64,000 nucleotides of DNA from Thinopyrum elongatum (GCA_011799875.1 CM022303.1:428219108-428283107); one strand, 5' to 3'. Shown: positions 9,788 to 22,280, counted from the first letter of the stretch. Made by a program: numbers and translations. The notes: a model not told the origin generated them from the sequence alone.

Positions 9788-12700
9788 CTTACGCTGCAGA
9801 CGAGACCAATGTGTAACAAGATTATTCCAGTCACTGTCTGATAAATGTAGCACTGGAGACTTTACAGAAATTTCATTTAGAGGCTTGCCATCAAAGTGCG
9901 CTTGCCTCAGGTAGGAATGATACTTCATCAATGAGTGCTTGAAAAGCGCAACTAACCCTTGCTCGTCTTGACTATCCAGTTTGGTCCTCGCCTATTTTAA
10001 AGAATGAAATCTTGTGTCTTCTATCAGCAGAAACATATGCAGTAATTACCAGGAATAACATTAGTACATTACTTACGCGTAAGTTGCAGAGGAAGATTGG
10101 AAATTGTTCTTTGTCTGTGGTATAATATTTCCATGAAGGAAAGATGCGCACAAAGTTCCTGACAACAATATAAGATTCATCTTGTAAACTGGGAAGAAGT
10201 GGAACAGGAGTCCTATTTGCTGCAATTAGGGCTCTCTCTCATTGGAAAAGAGATTTGGCAACTGGATTTGGTGTACTCTTTGCTGGAATGGGGGTTTTGC
10301 GTCGTAGAGCTGGTGCTATGTCAACTGGCATCATCATACTGTTTGCGGCAGTTGGGGTCTGCTGAGTTGGGGTATCAGAGATGGCCAGTGTAGTAGGGCT
10401 AGAGTCTTCTAGAGTTGTGGCCGTGTTTTCTGGGTCTGGTGATATTGCAACTACACCTAATGGGCTATTTGATTTATCAGGTGTCACTACCTTTTCCAAA
10501 TACTTTGTTCGTGCTCCTCCATGATCAGCAATCTCCCTCTTCCTTCTGAACATCTGATACACAAGAACATCATTTGAATGGATAAACATGGTATGATAAC
10601 AGATGGAATATGTACTGAAAATGGATAGGCAGGGCGTAATCACATACACAATGTGTAAACTAAGCTAATGGCAGTGCAACAAAGTAGAAGCAATGCAAAA
10701 CATCAGTTGCAAGATATGTGCGACCAATATAACCTTGGAAAGTTAGAGCAAGCACCTTCATGGGTGAATAAGATAGGGCATCTGCCTCTGACTCCTCCAC
10801 TAGGGAGCTACATTGACTTAGGTCTCCCTCTAGCTCAGAATCAGTGTTAGGATCATATTCTGTGGATGAATCTGTAGGTGGAGAGCGTTTGCATTTCATT
10901 TCATCCAGACTTGATTTTTGTCCCTTAATGCCAAGTTTGACAGCCATGGCATTGTTCTGCTTTATTCTTTTCATGCGTGCAAGCTCATAATCATTATGAT
11001 GTTGTTAAGTATCTGAGATTCATGAAAACATAAAATGTAGTCAGATTATCTATGGAATGCATTGCGGATTGAACTCGAAGAGTGTCTCCCTATAAACCCC
11101 TGCGTATGCAAAGTTCACCCCCCAACCGTGCTGACCAGACCACACACAGAAATACAAACCTCTTATGTCTCTATAACAGGCAGACACACATTTCAAAACT
11201 GAAGTAGGAACATTAGAATCATATCAAATTTGTATTTGAACAAATAATCTAAGGAACTATGAGTGGCATAATGTTTAGCTTCATTGGTGGAGTGCTGGTA
11301 GGGCGACACAAAGCAAGTAGGCAGATTGTATTCCATGTAAAAGATCATAGTCTATGTAAAAGGTGGAAATGACACTTTCTTTCTATATAATGCAGTGTTC
11401 GTTCCCCACACATGATGGAAGAGATCACACAGAGAAATACTATTCACTCATGTCCGCGGTTCCAGTATTTTGAAACAGGGTGGTCCACCCTAAAAGAATA
11501 TTGATAACAAATATGACAAGGCGAGCATAGAGGTAGTGAATCAATCATTACTTGTGAGCTTACTAGGACAAGTATGCAGAATTGTAACTGCACTAAGAGA
11601 CCGTCCAAAATCTGAATCAAGAAGTTGGTTTAGCACTTATTGTTTGCAACTAATCGACGTGAATAATTGGATATCATATCGAATGAGTAAGAAAGACAAG
11701 TAAAATTGTCAACAAACCTAGCCTGCAGTAGAAATCTGGGTCAATATCACTATGACCAACAATCCAAAATGACTAGTGTCTGTTCCTAGGGCTGGAATTT
11801 TGAAACCCTATGAACTTTACATGTACTAAAGATTACTGAAATACATCTGAACCATTAAGTGTAGGTAGCACTCAGTACACAACAAACCCTAATGACAGTC
11901 CTGCCTAATGAGTAATGAATCAATTAGAAAATGGGTGATGAGGAGTGGCTGCTGAGTGTTGAGGACGTATCTTAGGATAAATCAGGTTGGCTTAGTGCCT
12001 GCTGCATGCCTGAGCCCTGAACGAACTGGGAAGGTAGGCACGGCGGCGCGCCCGGGCAGCGGTGACGTTGTTGGGCGAGCGGCTCCTGACCTCCTGTTAG
12101 TCCGGCGTCTCCTCCTAGAGTCATGTCGTCTGGGGACGGCAAGTTGCCGGCGAGGCAGGCGGCTGGTGGCGAGTAGAGATCGGAAGCGCAGCAGAACAGA
12201 GGGGAATCGGGGCCTGGGCCGACCCAAAATCCCAGGGTGGGCCGCGGCCAACCATGGGCACCTTGTAGATCCACACCCGAGCGGCGTATATGCATTTTTG
12301 AAACTAAATTAGGAACATTTAGCTGACCGATTAAATGACTCTGTTTTAATAATATCAGATTCGTATTTGAACAACTAAGCTTGTTTAGCTTGATGGGTGG
12401 AGCAGTGCTATTATGACACAAAGCATGTATGCTGATCGTATAGTGATAATAAAAGGGGGGAAAACCCAAGCATGATCAATTAAACCCTATTATGACTGTG
12501 CCATGGCAGATTTGAAGCTGTAAACCACAGAAATGCTATTTAGCAACCATTGTTTGCTTCGAACTAAATTCTAAGAGCTGAAAAGAAAGTACAGTAAATA
12601 GTTACGATCTATTTTCTGGTTGAGATCAAAAAGTTGAGCAGATATGAAGTAGTACCACCTCTCTTGCGGCGCCGGGTAGGCATCGGGGGTGCGATGGTTG

Positions 12701-12960
12701 TCGGTGGCATTGAAGCAGATTTGCGCTGGTAGACGGGTGCATCGGGGGATAAGTCCCATTGCGGTGGACGAGAAGGTCGTGGGAGCGGCCCCGGCAAGGA
12801 GGACGACGACGGCGATGAAGCGAGAGGACGCGATGCAAGGCTCCTGGTCCGTCACCGTGGATGAGAAATGTCCATCTCTAGCAGTGGACGACGCGGTCTT
12901 GGTAGGCGCTCCGGCATGGTGGAGGATGGCGGCGATGGATGGGGTGGAGGACGGCGGCAA
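9788..12960 (-). pseudogene. Plant En/Spm-type transposase-like gene, multi-exon, decayed and 3' truncated
   Basis: Minus-strand exon-like segments with GT-AG borders: about 12960-12659 (Pro-rich, ending in the basic cluster TRRRKR before a GT donor), about 10990-10756 (YELARMKRIKQNNAMAVKLG, then an acidic Ser-rich stretch), 10553-10077 (starts MFRRKRE, Thr/Pro-rich, ends WKYYTTDKEQFPIFLCNLR before GTAAGT) and 9991-9788 (LVALFKHSLMKYHSYLRQAHF, then LSDSDWNNLVTHWSRLQRK before GTACTG). The last two read in one phase and resemble the plant transposase family called Ptta/En/Spm, by memory of motif style only. The segment 10553-10077 has an in-frame TGA after VAKSLFQ and the 10.9-kb segment has a stop near its start. 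No exon follows 9788, and a gypsy LTR begins at 9267, so the 3' end is missing. What such proteins do in the host is not known to me. Confidence 0.5.
11956..12312. other. GC-rich island inside the transposase-like gene region
   Basis: About 350 bp of high GC content within an AT-rich intron. Frames are open on both strands, as expected from composition alone. It could be an alternative first exon or a remnant of one; I cannot assign a product. Confidence 0.3.
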
Positions 12961-13020
12961 TGGATGGGATGGCGGACGGAGGAGGCTGGTGTGGGGATGG
13001 TGTTCTAGCGCGGACGGTGT

Positions 13021-14347
13021 ATGAATGGGAAAATGGAGGGAGAGGTACGGGAAACCATGTTTTTGGGACGCGCCTGTCTGAAATATGGGAAAGTTAAGAA
13101 CTTAGACCCATTTAAAATTTGGATGTCTCGTCGGTTGGGGATAGGACGGTAATCTCGCATCTCCCCAATATTTGTCCAGAGCGATTTCGGGCGACGAGAG
13201 GGTGTTTTGGCGCCCACGGTGTATGAACGGGGCTGACAGGTAGGGTGGTTGTGTCATGTCTGAGTGAAGGTACAAACCTGCCCCAACTGAAAATATTTGC
13301 CTACATCGATTTCGGCCGAGTCGAGTTTGTTTTGCCGCCTACCGTGTATGAATGGGGAAATGGAGGGAGAGACAGAGGTCTTTCGGACGAGCTTGAATCA
13401 AATGTGTTTTGCCGCCCACGTTTGGCACCCACCGTGTATGAATGGGCTCAGAGGCGGTCATGTCACGTCTAATTGAAGTTACTAACCTACCCCCTATTGA
13501 GAGCTGTGGAAATCGGGCCGATGGATTGTCCGTGCAAGGGGTAGACAGTAATTTCCATCTCGCAAACACTGGCTTCGGGCAGCCGACGTGGGAGTGGATA
13601 TTTTGCCGCTTCTTTCGAATTTTGGGACAATAAGCATCCACGTTTACCCTGGCAACTAAATTCGAATCCATTTTGTATTCTTATACAAATATTTATAGAT
13701 CTTTCTATCTGTTTTTATATATCTTCAAAAGCACAACAAAGATGTATTCCACTATCATATATGAATATGATTTACAAACGCCGATACTCGAATTCAGAAG
13801 CTAGAATCTAGTTTAAGGTGAATTCGAATATTTGAAACCACGTTATGTCCAACTCAAGTGTCACATGCAGCATAATGTGTACTCCCGTTTAGATATGTAC
13901 ACAAGCGATGTCTCAAGATTCAAAATACCGAGTCAATCAACCAATAATGTACAAAACTAACAGACATATAAACACTTATAGAGTATATGGATCAATAATA
14001 TCAACTAACATACATAAGCCAGTACATTGTACTTTTTTTTTGCTAGAAGAGCATCATTTTGTAGCGAAGCTAGTACAGCATCTTGGCCCTTTCAGATGTG
14101 TGCCACTTAAGGACCATCTATACTACTATTATTGCTGAATGCACATTCAGCCCGATTGGCATATTTGTAGGTCTGGCACAGCAATCAAAACGAAATGTCT
14201 CAGAGTCTTATCAATTAATACAGACTCATGCTAAAAAATTACAAACCAAAAAACAAAAAACAATTATTACATGATCTCTAAAACAAATGGTTTGATCGAT
14301 TACATGAATAAACAACACAAAGGTTATTCAACGATGGAAAAAACATT
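13021..14347. other. Upstream region of the transposase-like gene; homologous to 52.7-53.8 kb
   Basis: No gene seen. It has the same order of motifs as the segment right of 52700: a GC-rich part with repeated phrases like CCACGGTGTATGAATG or CCACGGTGTTTGAATG, then ATGATTTACAAA, then AATTCAAAT-rich sequence and AGCGATG, showing the two are diverged copies. Confidence 0.55.
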
Positions 14348-14703
14348 TCACCTATGATTTACCAAGTGGGAATTTAATTTCCTTTTTTCCTTCAGGACCT
14401 TAACAATGCGGTCAGTCTCAGCTTGCTTTGTTTTGAAATCCACCAAATATTTAATGGTTGTCTTGAGTACTGCTTGTGATTGTGCTGTTTGCTTCCTCAA
14501 CATGTCAACTTCATCTCTAAGTGCAGAAGCAGAATCTCTTTTTACCAATAGTTTAGCCTCTAGAGCATCAGCAGTTGGCAATTCATGATGCACGATTGGG
14601 CCGGTGCCACTGCTGTGGAGTGATACAATGTCAATGGGGACCTCGCTCTTTGATCTTGGGCTAACCTGTTTTGCCATTAAAGTTCCGATTGGATTCCGAA
14701 AAG
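14348..14703 (-). pseudogene. C-terminal coiled-coil exon of an upstream transposase-like gene copy
   Basis: A minus-strand frame ending at 14348 starts with a decapeptide of the micro-exon type (NPIGTLMAKQ) and runs into a stretch with heptad-like spacing (LEAKLLVKRDSASALRDEVD, then LRKQ). This looks like the coiled-coil tail of a nuclear or transposase-like protein. The acceptor position before the decapeptide reads CGG where the related copies have CAG, so normal splicing into it would be lost. It belongs with 14666-15356 and 15974-16094 and lies just upstream, on the minus strand, of the gene at 9788-12960. Product uncertain. Confidence 0.45.
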
Positions 14704-15356
14704 TTGAAGTTAGCAAAACATCTCAACTGGGAGTTAGAACAGCAAACCAATTAAACAAACAAGGAATTAAAGAGTTTTGATTGGATGCTGTAAAGTAGTT
14801 ATTAACATCATTGTAACCGGTTGCAGCAGCAAAGCAGTTAACCAAACAAGTTTTGCAAAAGGTACCTGTTGTGGCATTGGAGTTTCTCTTGGATCCTGAA
14901 AAGTTGAGTAGCCAGTAACGTGATTAGAGCAACCGGTTGCAGCAGCAAAGCAGATAAACAAACAAGTTTTGCAAAAGGAACCTATGGTGGCATTGGAGTT
15001 TCTCTTGGATCCTGAAAAGTTGAGTAGCCAGTAACGTGATTAGAGCAACCGGTTGCAGCAGCAAAGAAGATAAACAAACAAGTTTTGCAAAAGGAACCTG
15101 TTGTGGCATTGGAGTTTCTCTTGGACCCTGAAAAGTTGAGTAGACAGTAACTTGATTAGAGCAACACGTTACAGCAGCAAACCTGTTACACAAATATATT
15201 TTTGAAAATGTACCTGTTGTGCAATTGGACTTCCAATTGGATCCTAAAACTTGAAGTTGGTAAGATGATTACAGCAACAAGTTACAGCAGCAAACCAGGT
15301 AAACAAGGAAGTTTCTGAAAACATACCTGTTGTGCCAACGGAGTTTCAGTTGGATC
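14666..15356 (-). repeat. 116-bp tandem array carrying a 30-bp micro-exon in each unit
   Basis: Exon-like 30-bp segments lie at 15356-15327, 15243-15214, 15127-15098, 15011-14982, 14895-14866 and 14695-14666. Their starts are 113, 116, 116, 116 and 200 bp apart. On the minus strand most are preceded by AG and all by design are followed by GT: CTTTTCAG then GATCCAAGAGAAACTCC and so on to CAACAG then GTACC. Thirty bases is ten codons, so any number can be included without a frame change. The units read DPRETPMPQQ, GPRETPMPQQ, DPIGSPIAQQ, DPTETPLAQQ and NPIGTLMAKQ; the 14982 unit ends in TAG. The intron part of the unit (GTTGCAGCAGCAAAG) is repeated as well. Confidence 0.75.
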
Positions 15357-15973
15357 CTACAAACTTGAATGTTAGCAATCATAAATAAAGTGTTGCAAGA
15401 GCCATAAGAAACTAACATCAAACTAGTAAAACTAACCAGTTTTGGCAACGTATTTAATTACACATGAACTAGTAAAACTAACAAGTTCTTGGCAACGTAT
15501 TAAAGTAACAAGTCGGTACCGTTTACCAACAACACAGACATCTGTAAATTTCTTTGATGTAAGCAAAATGATTCCGACACATATATATATATATAAGTTA
15601 ATAAGATGGTGTCCCTCATATAAACCTGACAGTTGTCTATCCATGAACATGCAAACATTACTAGTGCTACAAGTGATAACAGCAAACCATTTAAACAAAC
15701 AGGGTATCTGAACGTAAATTACACGTGAATTTTGCTGCACCCTAGAAGTACATATGACCAGCTATCTACGTGCTTAAGTAGCTATTTAAGTTCGGGCAAA
15801 CAGGTAATTCTTAACAGTAAGTATCAAACACATAGATAGGCGCAGTCTATAATAGGATTAACAGGCTATGGCATTATGTAATCAGTAGCAAACTAAATTA
15901 AGCCAAGCAACATAATTGAACAATTTTGCAATAAGTGGCTAACTAAAATTCTGAGAAGCAGGTAACTGAACTT

Positions 15974-16094
15974 ACGCTAGCTCTTTGTACAGGCAGACTG
16001 CAACTTATTTTTTGCTTACAAGGTTCTACGAAGGAGTCCATGGCATCAATTGCTTGGATACGCAGTGCCAATACTTCTTTCTTCCCACACTGCA
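15974..16094 (-). pseudogene. Exon of the upstream transposase-like gene copy
   Basis: On the minus strand an open segment reads MQCGKKEVLALRIQAIDAMD and ends SCSLPVQRAS before the donor GTAAGT. A diverged second copy with the same flanks (CATTCG before, GAGCTAGCGTAAGT after) lies at about 17928-17800 and contains an in-frame stop. Function not recognised. Confidence 0.45.
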
Positions 16095-16750
16095 TTGGTA
16101 AGTCGAATGGTTAACCTGATAAGATGGTGCGTCCTTGATATGTTATATGAGGACGGGTTGGCAGACTAGTTGTAGCAACACACATCACACTGGCTTTTAC
16201 TGTATATTTCATGCGATTACATTTGGCATATCGAGATCTAAGCAATCTACAATAGGATGAAAAGACTGGCATCCTTCACATTATTGGCGAACTCAGTTCA
16301 TAGAAACAAGCAATTCAGCCATTCTGTGGGTAAATCAAAAGCGCCACTGGAATATTTTTCGCTACCCCAATCATACAAGCAGAAAGGGGCAATGCCACCA
16401 TAGGGGCTGGTATGGGTGGCCGCCTCGGGTGGCTGGAAAGTGTGCACCTAGTTTGAGCCATCCAGGTTGGCCCAGGCTAGTTTTGTTTGTCCCAGCGCAC
16501 GAGTAGGCAATGTAAACAAGGAAGAAAAACGTTTCAATTTGGATGGGCCAATAATGTAAGTGCAAGGCAGGCCCTATAGCAGGCTCGCGGCCCAAACAAG
16601 CGCCTCCCATATCAATCGACAACAGGAAAAATCCCAATTCGTTCGCTCCAGCCTCCAGTCTGGTCCGGTCCTAACCTAGCCGCCGCTGGACAGATCGACA
16701 CCGCACTTCCTCGCACCCTCGTTGGACGCCGGTCGCCAGGCTTCAAGCAA

Positions 16751-17400
16751 ATGGAAGGACAAGAAGATGAAGATGCAACCCTGGGTGTAGCCTGCGTGGG
16801 AGGCAGCGGCGGCAGCACGGGCATGGCATCGAGCTTGCGCAAATGGACAGTCACAGCTTGCAAGAGCAGCATGCGCAACGAGCAGGTACATCACATCCCT
16901 GATTATATCTAATTTAACTATTCAATTTCTGGCCAATAGTTAAACCTGACGGTGTTGTAAAACTGCTTGTATGTAGGGAATCTATAAGAAAATGAAACCA
17001 ATTTCAGCTTATTTTATAACTCCGCCAATCAATACTGAACTGACTAAACCTGATGTGTCCAATCAAGTTTCCGGTGCAAACATACAAGCTCATGTTGTTC
17101 TTGAGCCTGAAGTGTCTAATGAACAGACTGCTAATGAAGGATTTGATGCAAACATTTTACATGCTCCTGGTGATGTACATATACTGTCTAATGAGGGATC
17201 TAATGCAAGCATTTTGCAAGCTCCCATTGAAGGATTTAGTGTCTAATGATGATCTACTATGTTCAGAGAGAGGTAGAGATTTGCAGGAATTGATGACAAG
17301 CAAATTATAGTCCATTTTCATGGCTTGAGGAAATGTCGAGGCCATCTACCAGAAAGTCCCCGTATCATGACAACGTAGCATAAATACTTTCCTAATCTGT
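16751..17400 (+). pseudogene. Decayed N-terminal fragment resembling a hAT-like TTF zinc-finger protein
   Basis: Exon 1 (16751-16885, ATG, 45 codons, MEGQEDEDATLGVACVGGS) ends in CAG before GTACAT. Exon 2 begins after GTAG at 16977 in the same phase (GIYKKMKPISAYFITPP) and continues with repeats of the type NEGFDANILHAPGD and NEGSNASILQAP. It ends at a stop at 17244; one base over, the next frame reads KDLVSNDDLLCSERGRDL, so a frameshift has occurred. The order (short basic start, long variable acidic region, then a DPGLR-like position and a P..H.FPQ-like position) recalls plant ZMYM/TTF-type proteins derived from hAT transposons. This is weak; treat the family as a guess. Confidence 0.35.
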
Positions 17401-17799
17401 TGTTTGAAACTATTGGCATACTTGTACTGGATAGATATATTGATATGCAGTTTGCGCACTGGTTATAGGTGCAATTACACTTCGATATTTTCAGCCAGAG
17501 AACAAATAATTCAAGCAGGTATAGTCCATGTTAGTAGTCCTTGTACACCATGTTGCATTTTGTGTTTTTTGGTGCTTACATCATTTAGTGTTTTATAATC
17601 TGGAACTACTTTGGATCATTAGCTAGTTTTCAAAGTGCATGTAGCTTAACATTTCTCAAGTTATGTCGATTTCTGGAGTGCAAGTGCCTTCGTATTTTTT
17701 AAGTTAAATTTTCGCCCCTGATAACTTGAATTCGTGGATCCGCCACTGCACACAAATCATACACACAGACCATTACGAATTAAATGAAATGCAGGGACT

Positions 17800-17928
17800 T
17801 ACGCTAGCTCATTGTACAGGCTCATTATAGCTCTACTTGCGCTTGGGATGTTCCATGTACAAGTCCATGTTACCACTTGCTTGGATGTGCAGGCCTTGTG
17901 CTCCTTGCATCCCCCTCTGCATTTTTGA
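17800..17928 (-). pseudogene. Diverged second copy of the 16-kb exon
   Basis: On the minus strand it starts MQRGMQGAQGLHIQASGNMD, has a stop within the segment, and keeps the downstream GAGCTAGCGTAAGT of the 16-kb copy. This indicates an exon duplication or a second truncated gene copy about 1.8 kb upstream. Confidence 0.4.
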
Positions 17929-18239
17929 CACGGCGAATGGTTGATCAAATAAGAGGAATCGACCTTGCTGTTGTACCGGAGGACAGGTACTTACAAGGTT
18001 ATATCGGTGTGCTGGATGTGTACCAGATCCCGTAGCGCTGTCATGCTTCGCTAAAAAATGGTTTTGCTTGTTTCAGATGATATATCTAGAAGAAATAAGA
18101 GTTAAAGTCAGAGTTGCATAGGTGTGTAAGCTAAGAGAGCAGTAAAGGATATCCATACATCGTCGAAACAGTGCACAAGGGAGTGATATGTGGATACCTA
18201 GTTCGGACCGGCGTTTGGGCATGCTTGCCTAGCTAGAGT

Positions 18240-18760
18240 GCAGGTCACTTCAGAGCCTTTGAGGGTGATGCGCTGGCATTGGCTGGCCATGCACGGATGC
18301 AGATCTTGAGCGGCAGCGGAGCGCTATGATGCAGTGGACGAGACCGTTGGTGAAGCCCCAACGGCCTCGGGGGGTGGAGGTGCGACGATGTGCTCAGTGA
18401 AGTAGCCCCAGTGAGGTGGGAGACAGCATCGGTGAAGCGCACCTGATGCGGTGGAAGTCAGTGTCTGTGAGGCACGTCGGTTGCGGCTGCCGACATTGTC
18501 GGTGGACCACCCGATGCGGTGGACGAGGGCGTAGATGAGGTAGCTCTGGTGCGGTGGTGAAGCGCGACCATCATCTTCTTCATCATCGTCCGACACAGAG
18601 ATGGGGAAAGAGACGAGACGAGGGGCGATTCGAACTTGGGTTGGTGGCGAATTAGGGATTTGAGCGCTCTGGGCGCGGAAGGGGATGGTGGAGAAGGGAG
18701 GTTTTGTAGGGCTGGAATTAGGGCCGCCAGATATTTCAATCCGAAACGTGGAAGCGCGAA
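18240..18760 (-). pseudogene. GC-rich first-exon-like segment
   Basis: On the minus strand this is open for most of its length and Ser/Thr/Pro/His-rich with an acidic patch (SVSDDDEEDDG). Its position upstream of 17928-14348 and its GC-rich character match the first-exon-like segments at 12659-12960 and 52290-52810. I take it as the eroded first exon of the upstream gene copy. No known domain is visible. Confidence 0.35.
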
Positions 18761-21110
18761 CTTTTTTTGTCGTCGCTGGGGGGAGGGACGGAGGGGGTGG
18801 GTGGCTGGATGCTAGCGTCCGTACGACACACGCGACCACCACGACACGACCCTGGTCTGCCTGGAGCGCCTACATTTGAGAATGCAAACGAATCTTCTTT
18901 CATTTGCAAACGAATCTGTATGTATTACCATGCCCGTGTTTTCCTTGCAAATAATTAGTCATTCGAAACGAGATACTATAAATTAATTATTGAGGAGTTA
19001 TTTGAATTAGAGTGTGTGTCACATAGCGATCTCCAATTCTGACGTGGATTTCGCATTTCATGGTATCCACGCTACTTTTTTAATACAAATTCATATGTAT
19101 GAGATGAACACCATGGTAGGGAGAAAACTTTGGATGGATTCAAACATATGACCTACAAAATAGCACAACAATCGACTCAATGTCAACTTTTCCAAACCAG
19201 GTATGGCACGAATTCGAAATAATTATGGAAGCCATATGCATGGTCCTCAATTCAAATCTTATAATCTAAACTAAATTGAAACGTCGATATTAAGTCTCGT
19301 ACTATCTGCATTCAAATATTGTTTTTAGCCACCCCCCCGGCACACACGCTACATACTTCCTGTATCGATCAATCTTCCTCTCCTAACCACCTTAGAAAGC
19401 TATCGGTTTCCGACACACGTTCATTCTTTCTCTCCATGTTTCGATCTCTAACTCTCTCAACTACACAGCCCCCTTTTTCCACTCTGTTACCAAATGTATC
19501 TCTCTCACAAACCCGCCATTGCACTCCATGCCGAGCTCTCTCTCTCCCTCCCACCCTCTCTCATTGGATACATGCATTGCCTATCTAGATCCCCCCTCGT
19601 GCGCATGCACGCACATTGTCTATCTAGGTCACTCTCTCGAGACTGTATCACTCTTTCTTCCGCGCAATGGCCCACACTCGCTCAATCTCGCTCTCTTTAT
19701 CTAAGTCTCGATTAACCTCGCTTTCTCTCACACACAAATGATATATCTCCCTGTTCGGGCCTTGATTAACACACTCTATACTCTCTCACGCAGATTGTCT
19801 ATTTAGGTCAGTCCATCCAAGCCGCCCCCACTCTTTCGACCTCATGGCGGGCCACGCTTGCTCAATCTCTCTCTCTATGTATGTCTCGATTGACCTCTCT
19901 CTTTCTCAGACACAAATGATATATCTCCATGTTTGAGCCCAATTCGACATATTCATATTGTATGCTCTCACACACATTGTCTATCTAGGTCGCTCTCTCC
20001 AACCCGTCTCACTCTTTCGATCGCATGACGACCCACACTCGCTCAATCTCTCTCCCTTTATCTATGTATCGATTGACCTTGCTTCCTCCCACGCACAAAA
20101 TATATCTACATGTCTGTGACTGGATCATCTCTCAAGCTCTATCTTACAGCCCTCACCCTTCACAAAAGCTCAACCGGACAATATCTCTCCAGAGCATATA
20201 TATCTTTTCAATGTATGCCGGACCACACTCACTTTGTCTCTCTATTTATCCGTGTCTCGATTGACCTCGCTTTCTCACGCCGTATCTTCCAAACATTGAA
20301 GCTACCTCTCCATCCCTTGCAAAGCCGAAGCTATTTACATTGCGAGGGTGACTCCAACCTTGGATTAATTTGCGAAGGCATTTATTCCGGTGGGTTTAGA
20401 TTATATTTTCGTAGCATTCGGCCCACAACTACTCCAAACATCGTTGCAACGCCCGCACCTCCCCCAATTGATTTCCCTCTGGCTTGGTCACCGCTCTCTC
20501 GCACGTCCTTTCTCACCTTCCACGTCGCACCATGGTATTTTTGCAAAAAACTCGGTTGTTCTCTTTAATTATTACAGATAAGCTACAAACTACACACCGA
20601 TAGTCCACCTGTAATGGAACAAATTTCGACCAACAAATTAAAGTGCTACAAACTACACACCAAGGGGCCCACCTGTCATGGAACAAATTTGGACCCATAT
20701 ATAAATTAAAAATGAAAAAGGACGAGGATCGAACATGCGACCCGGGCCTTCAAGCCGCTCGTCAATAGGCAACATAGTAGCAACGTTTGTTGTACCCCCC
20801 TTTGTTGATATAACGTTTTTATATTACCACAGCCTATTTAATGGATAACATGTTTTAATATTCATTTTAGTACATTAGTGGGACCGGCTCGTTAGCACGT
20901 ACTATTTGCCTTCACTTACTGGTGGGTTCCATGTCTGCTCTCTCTCTCCTCCCCTTCTATGTTTAGACGCACGGGCAAACACGAAGAACACGCGGGGGAT
21001 GTTGCTGTTGACCATATCTGGACGCGTTCACAAGTTACGGCACCAGTTTCACGTACTAGTAGTATTATACATGTAACAAGTTTAGGAACAAAAGTGACCG
21101 TGACGGACAA
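18715..21110. repeat. CT-rich duplicated block, copy A
   Basis: No gene. The block starts GGCCGCCAGATATTTCAA and goes through CATGCCCGTGTTTTCC, GTGGATTTCGCATTTCATGG, a long CT- and CA-rich tract with the recurring phrase CTATCTAGGTC (about 19330-20280), GGCCCACCTGTCATGGA and TTTAGACGCACGGGC. The same phrases occur in the same order at 23145-26130 (copy B). Copy A lacks the MITE, hairpin array and Helitrons found in copy B. Confidence 0.75.
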
Positions 21111-21560
21111 GTTAGGCTAGTTGTAGTACTATTTATCTACTACTCCGTCATAATTAAATGTGTGGATAAATAGATGTATCGCCGAGTGCACGAACAAGGG
21201 GACTGGTCGCGCCCTACAAGCATTTGGAATTGACTTCCCTAAAAAAATATTTGGAATTGACATGGTATTTAATATGAAATGTTTGCGATGAGAATGAATA
21301 CATGTGGCTTGATGACGTTTTATATTTAATTTGATACGGCTCTAGCAGAACATTCAACTGATCAAACCATAGATTTCATTTAGTCTGAACCCGACTTTAC
21401 ATTCATACGACGATCGAACTAAAATAAACGGAAATGATGAATCCCAAACGTTCGGATTTTAAGCATGGCAATCCGAACGTTTTTCATGGCAAATTTAGAT
21501 TACGCGGCGGCGGCGTGGGTGTCTTGCTGTGGGAAGCGGCTCCTCTGTCGTGTTCTATGT
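21111..21560. other. No gene seen
   Basis: AT-rich spacer between copy A and a GC-rich ORF relic. Contains GGAATTGAC repeated twice near 21226 and 21251. No feature recognised. Confidence 0.4.
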
Positions 21561-21564
21561 GCCG

Positions 21565-22200
21565 TCAGGCCACTGACTGACAGCGACGGCGACGGCGGCG
21601 TCTTGCGCCGTTGTTGGCGTACTCCTGGATGTTGGCCCTAGCTTCAAGGAAGGCTAGAATGTTCTGGACTTTGGTCTCCAGGAGCGAGTCAACTGGCGGG
21701 AGGAGGCGACTGACGTTGGTGCAAGGAAATGGTCGATGGCGGCGATCCATGCCGCTAAGGGGGGCACAGGAACCCGTGCGGGGACAGGCGCCTGCAACGG
21801 TGCGGCGGAGATATTCGTGTGCACAGGCACCGGCACGGGCGCGCGCGTCAGTGCACACGCAGGCGCATGCGCTGGCATGTGCACGGGCGTTCGTGTCAGT
21901 GCACGCGCAGGCGTATGCGCTGGCAGGCGCACGGGTGCGTGAATGTCGGCGGGGATCTCGTGGAACCCCGTGGCCTCAAGCTCGGCGACAATGTGCGGCT
22001 CCCAGCCCATCAATGCCACGGGGATGGGCGCTGGCGCAGTCGGGCGACGGGAGCCAGAACGGGAGCAGGGACAGGCGCGGCGTCTTCCCGCAAGGCCAGT
22101 TCAAGCTAGTCCCAAAGCGCCTTATGTTCTTGAGACTCCGGCTGGGTGTCTTCCTCAGGAAACTGGAAGACTAAGGGCAGACCATCATGATGAGGCATGG
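21565..22200 (-). pseudogene. Decayed Ala/Pro/Val-rich ORF
   Basis: On the minus strand an ATG at about 22199 opens MPHHDGLPLVFQFPEEDTQP and soon meets TAG. A second frame (22019-21654) reads MALMGWEPHIVAELEATGFH followed by a low-complexity Pro/Ala/Val/Thr tract, and a third frame ends EARANIQEYANNGARRRRRR. The frames fit end to end as one protein that has suffered a stop and two shifts. The tract is encoded by GC-rich minisatellite-like DNA (GGCGCATGCGCTGGCA and GGCGTATGCGCTGGCA). No known domain is recognised, and the DNA composition is unlike its neighbours. Confidence 0.4.
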
Positions 22201-22280
22201 TGTACGGTTAGGTCAGGCTGGTTGGAGGTAGACGACAGGAGAATCGGAGAGGAAGAGAGAAGATTGTAGCGATACCGGGT

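Noticed and set aside
11956..12312. 118-codon and 165-codon frames on opposite strands
   Set aside because: A GC-rich island open on both strands; no splice-consistent frame or domain supports either.
14666..15356. Regular 116-bp spacing suggested a CRISPR-like array
   Set aside because: The whole unit is repeated rather than short repeats with unique spacers, and the host is a plant.
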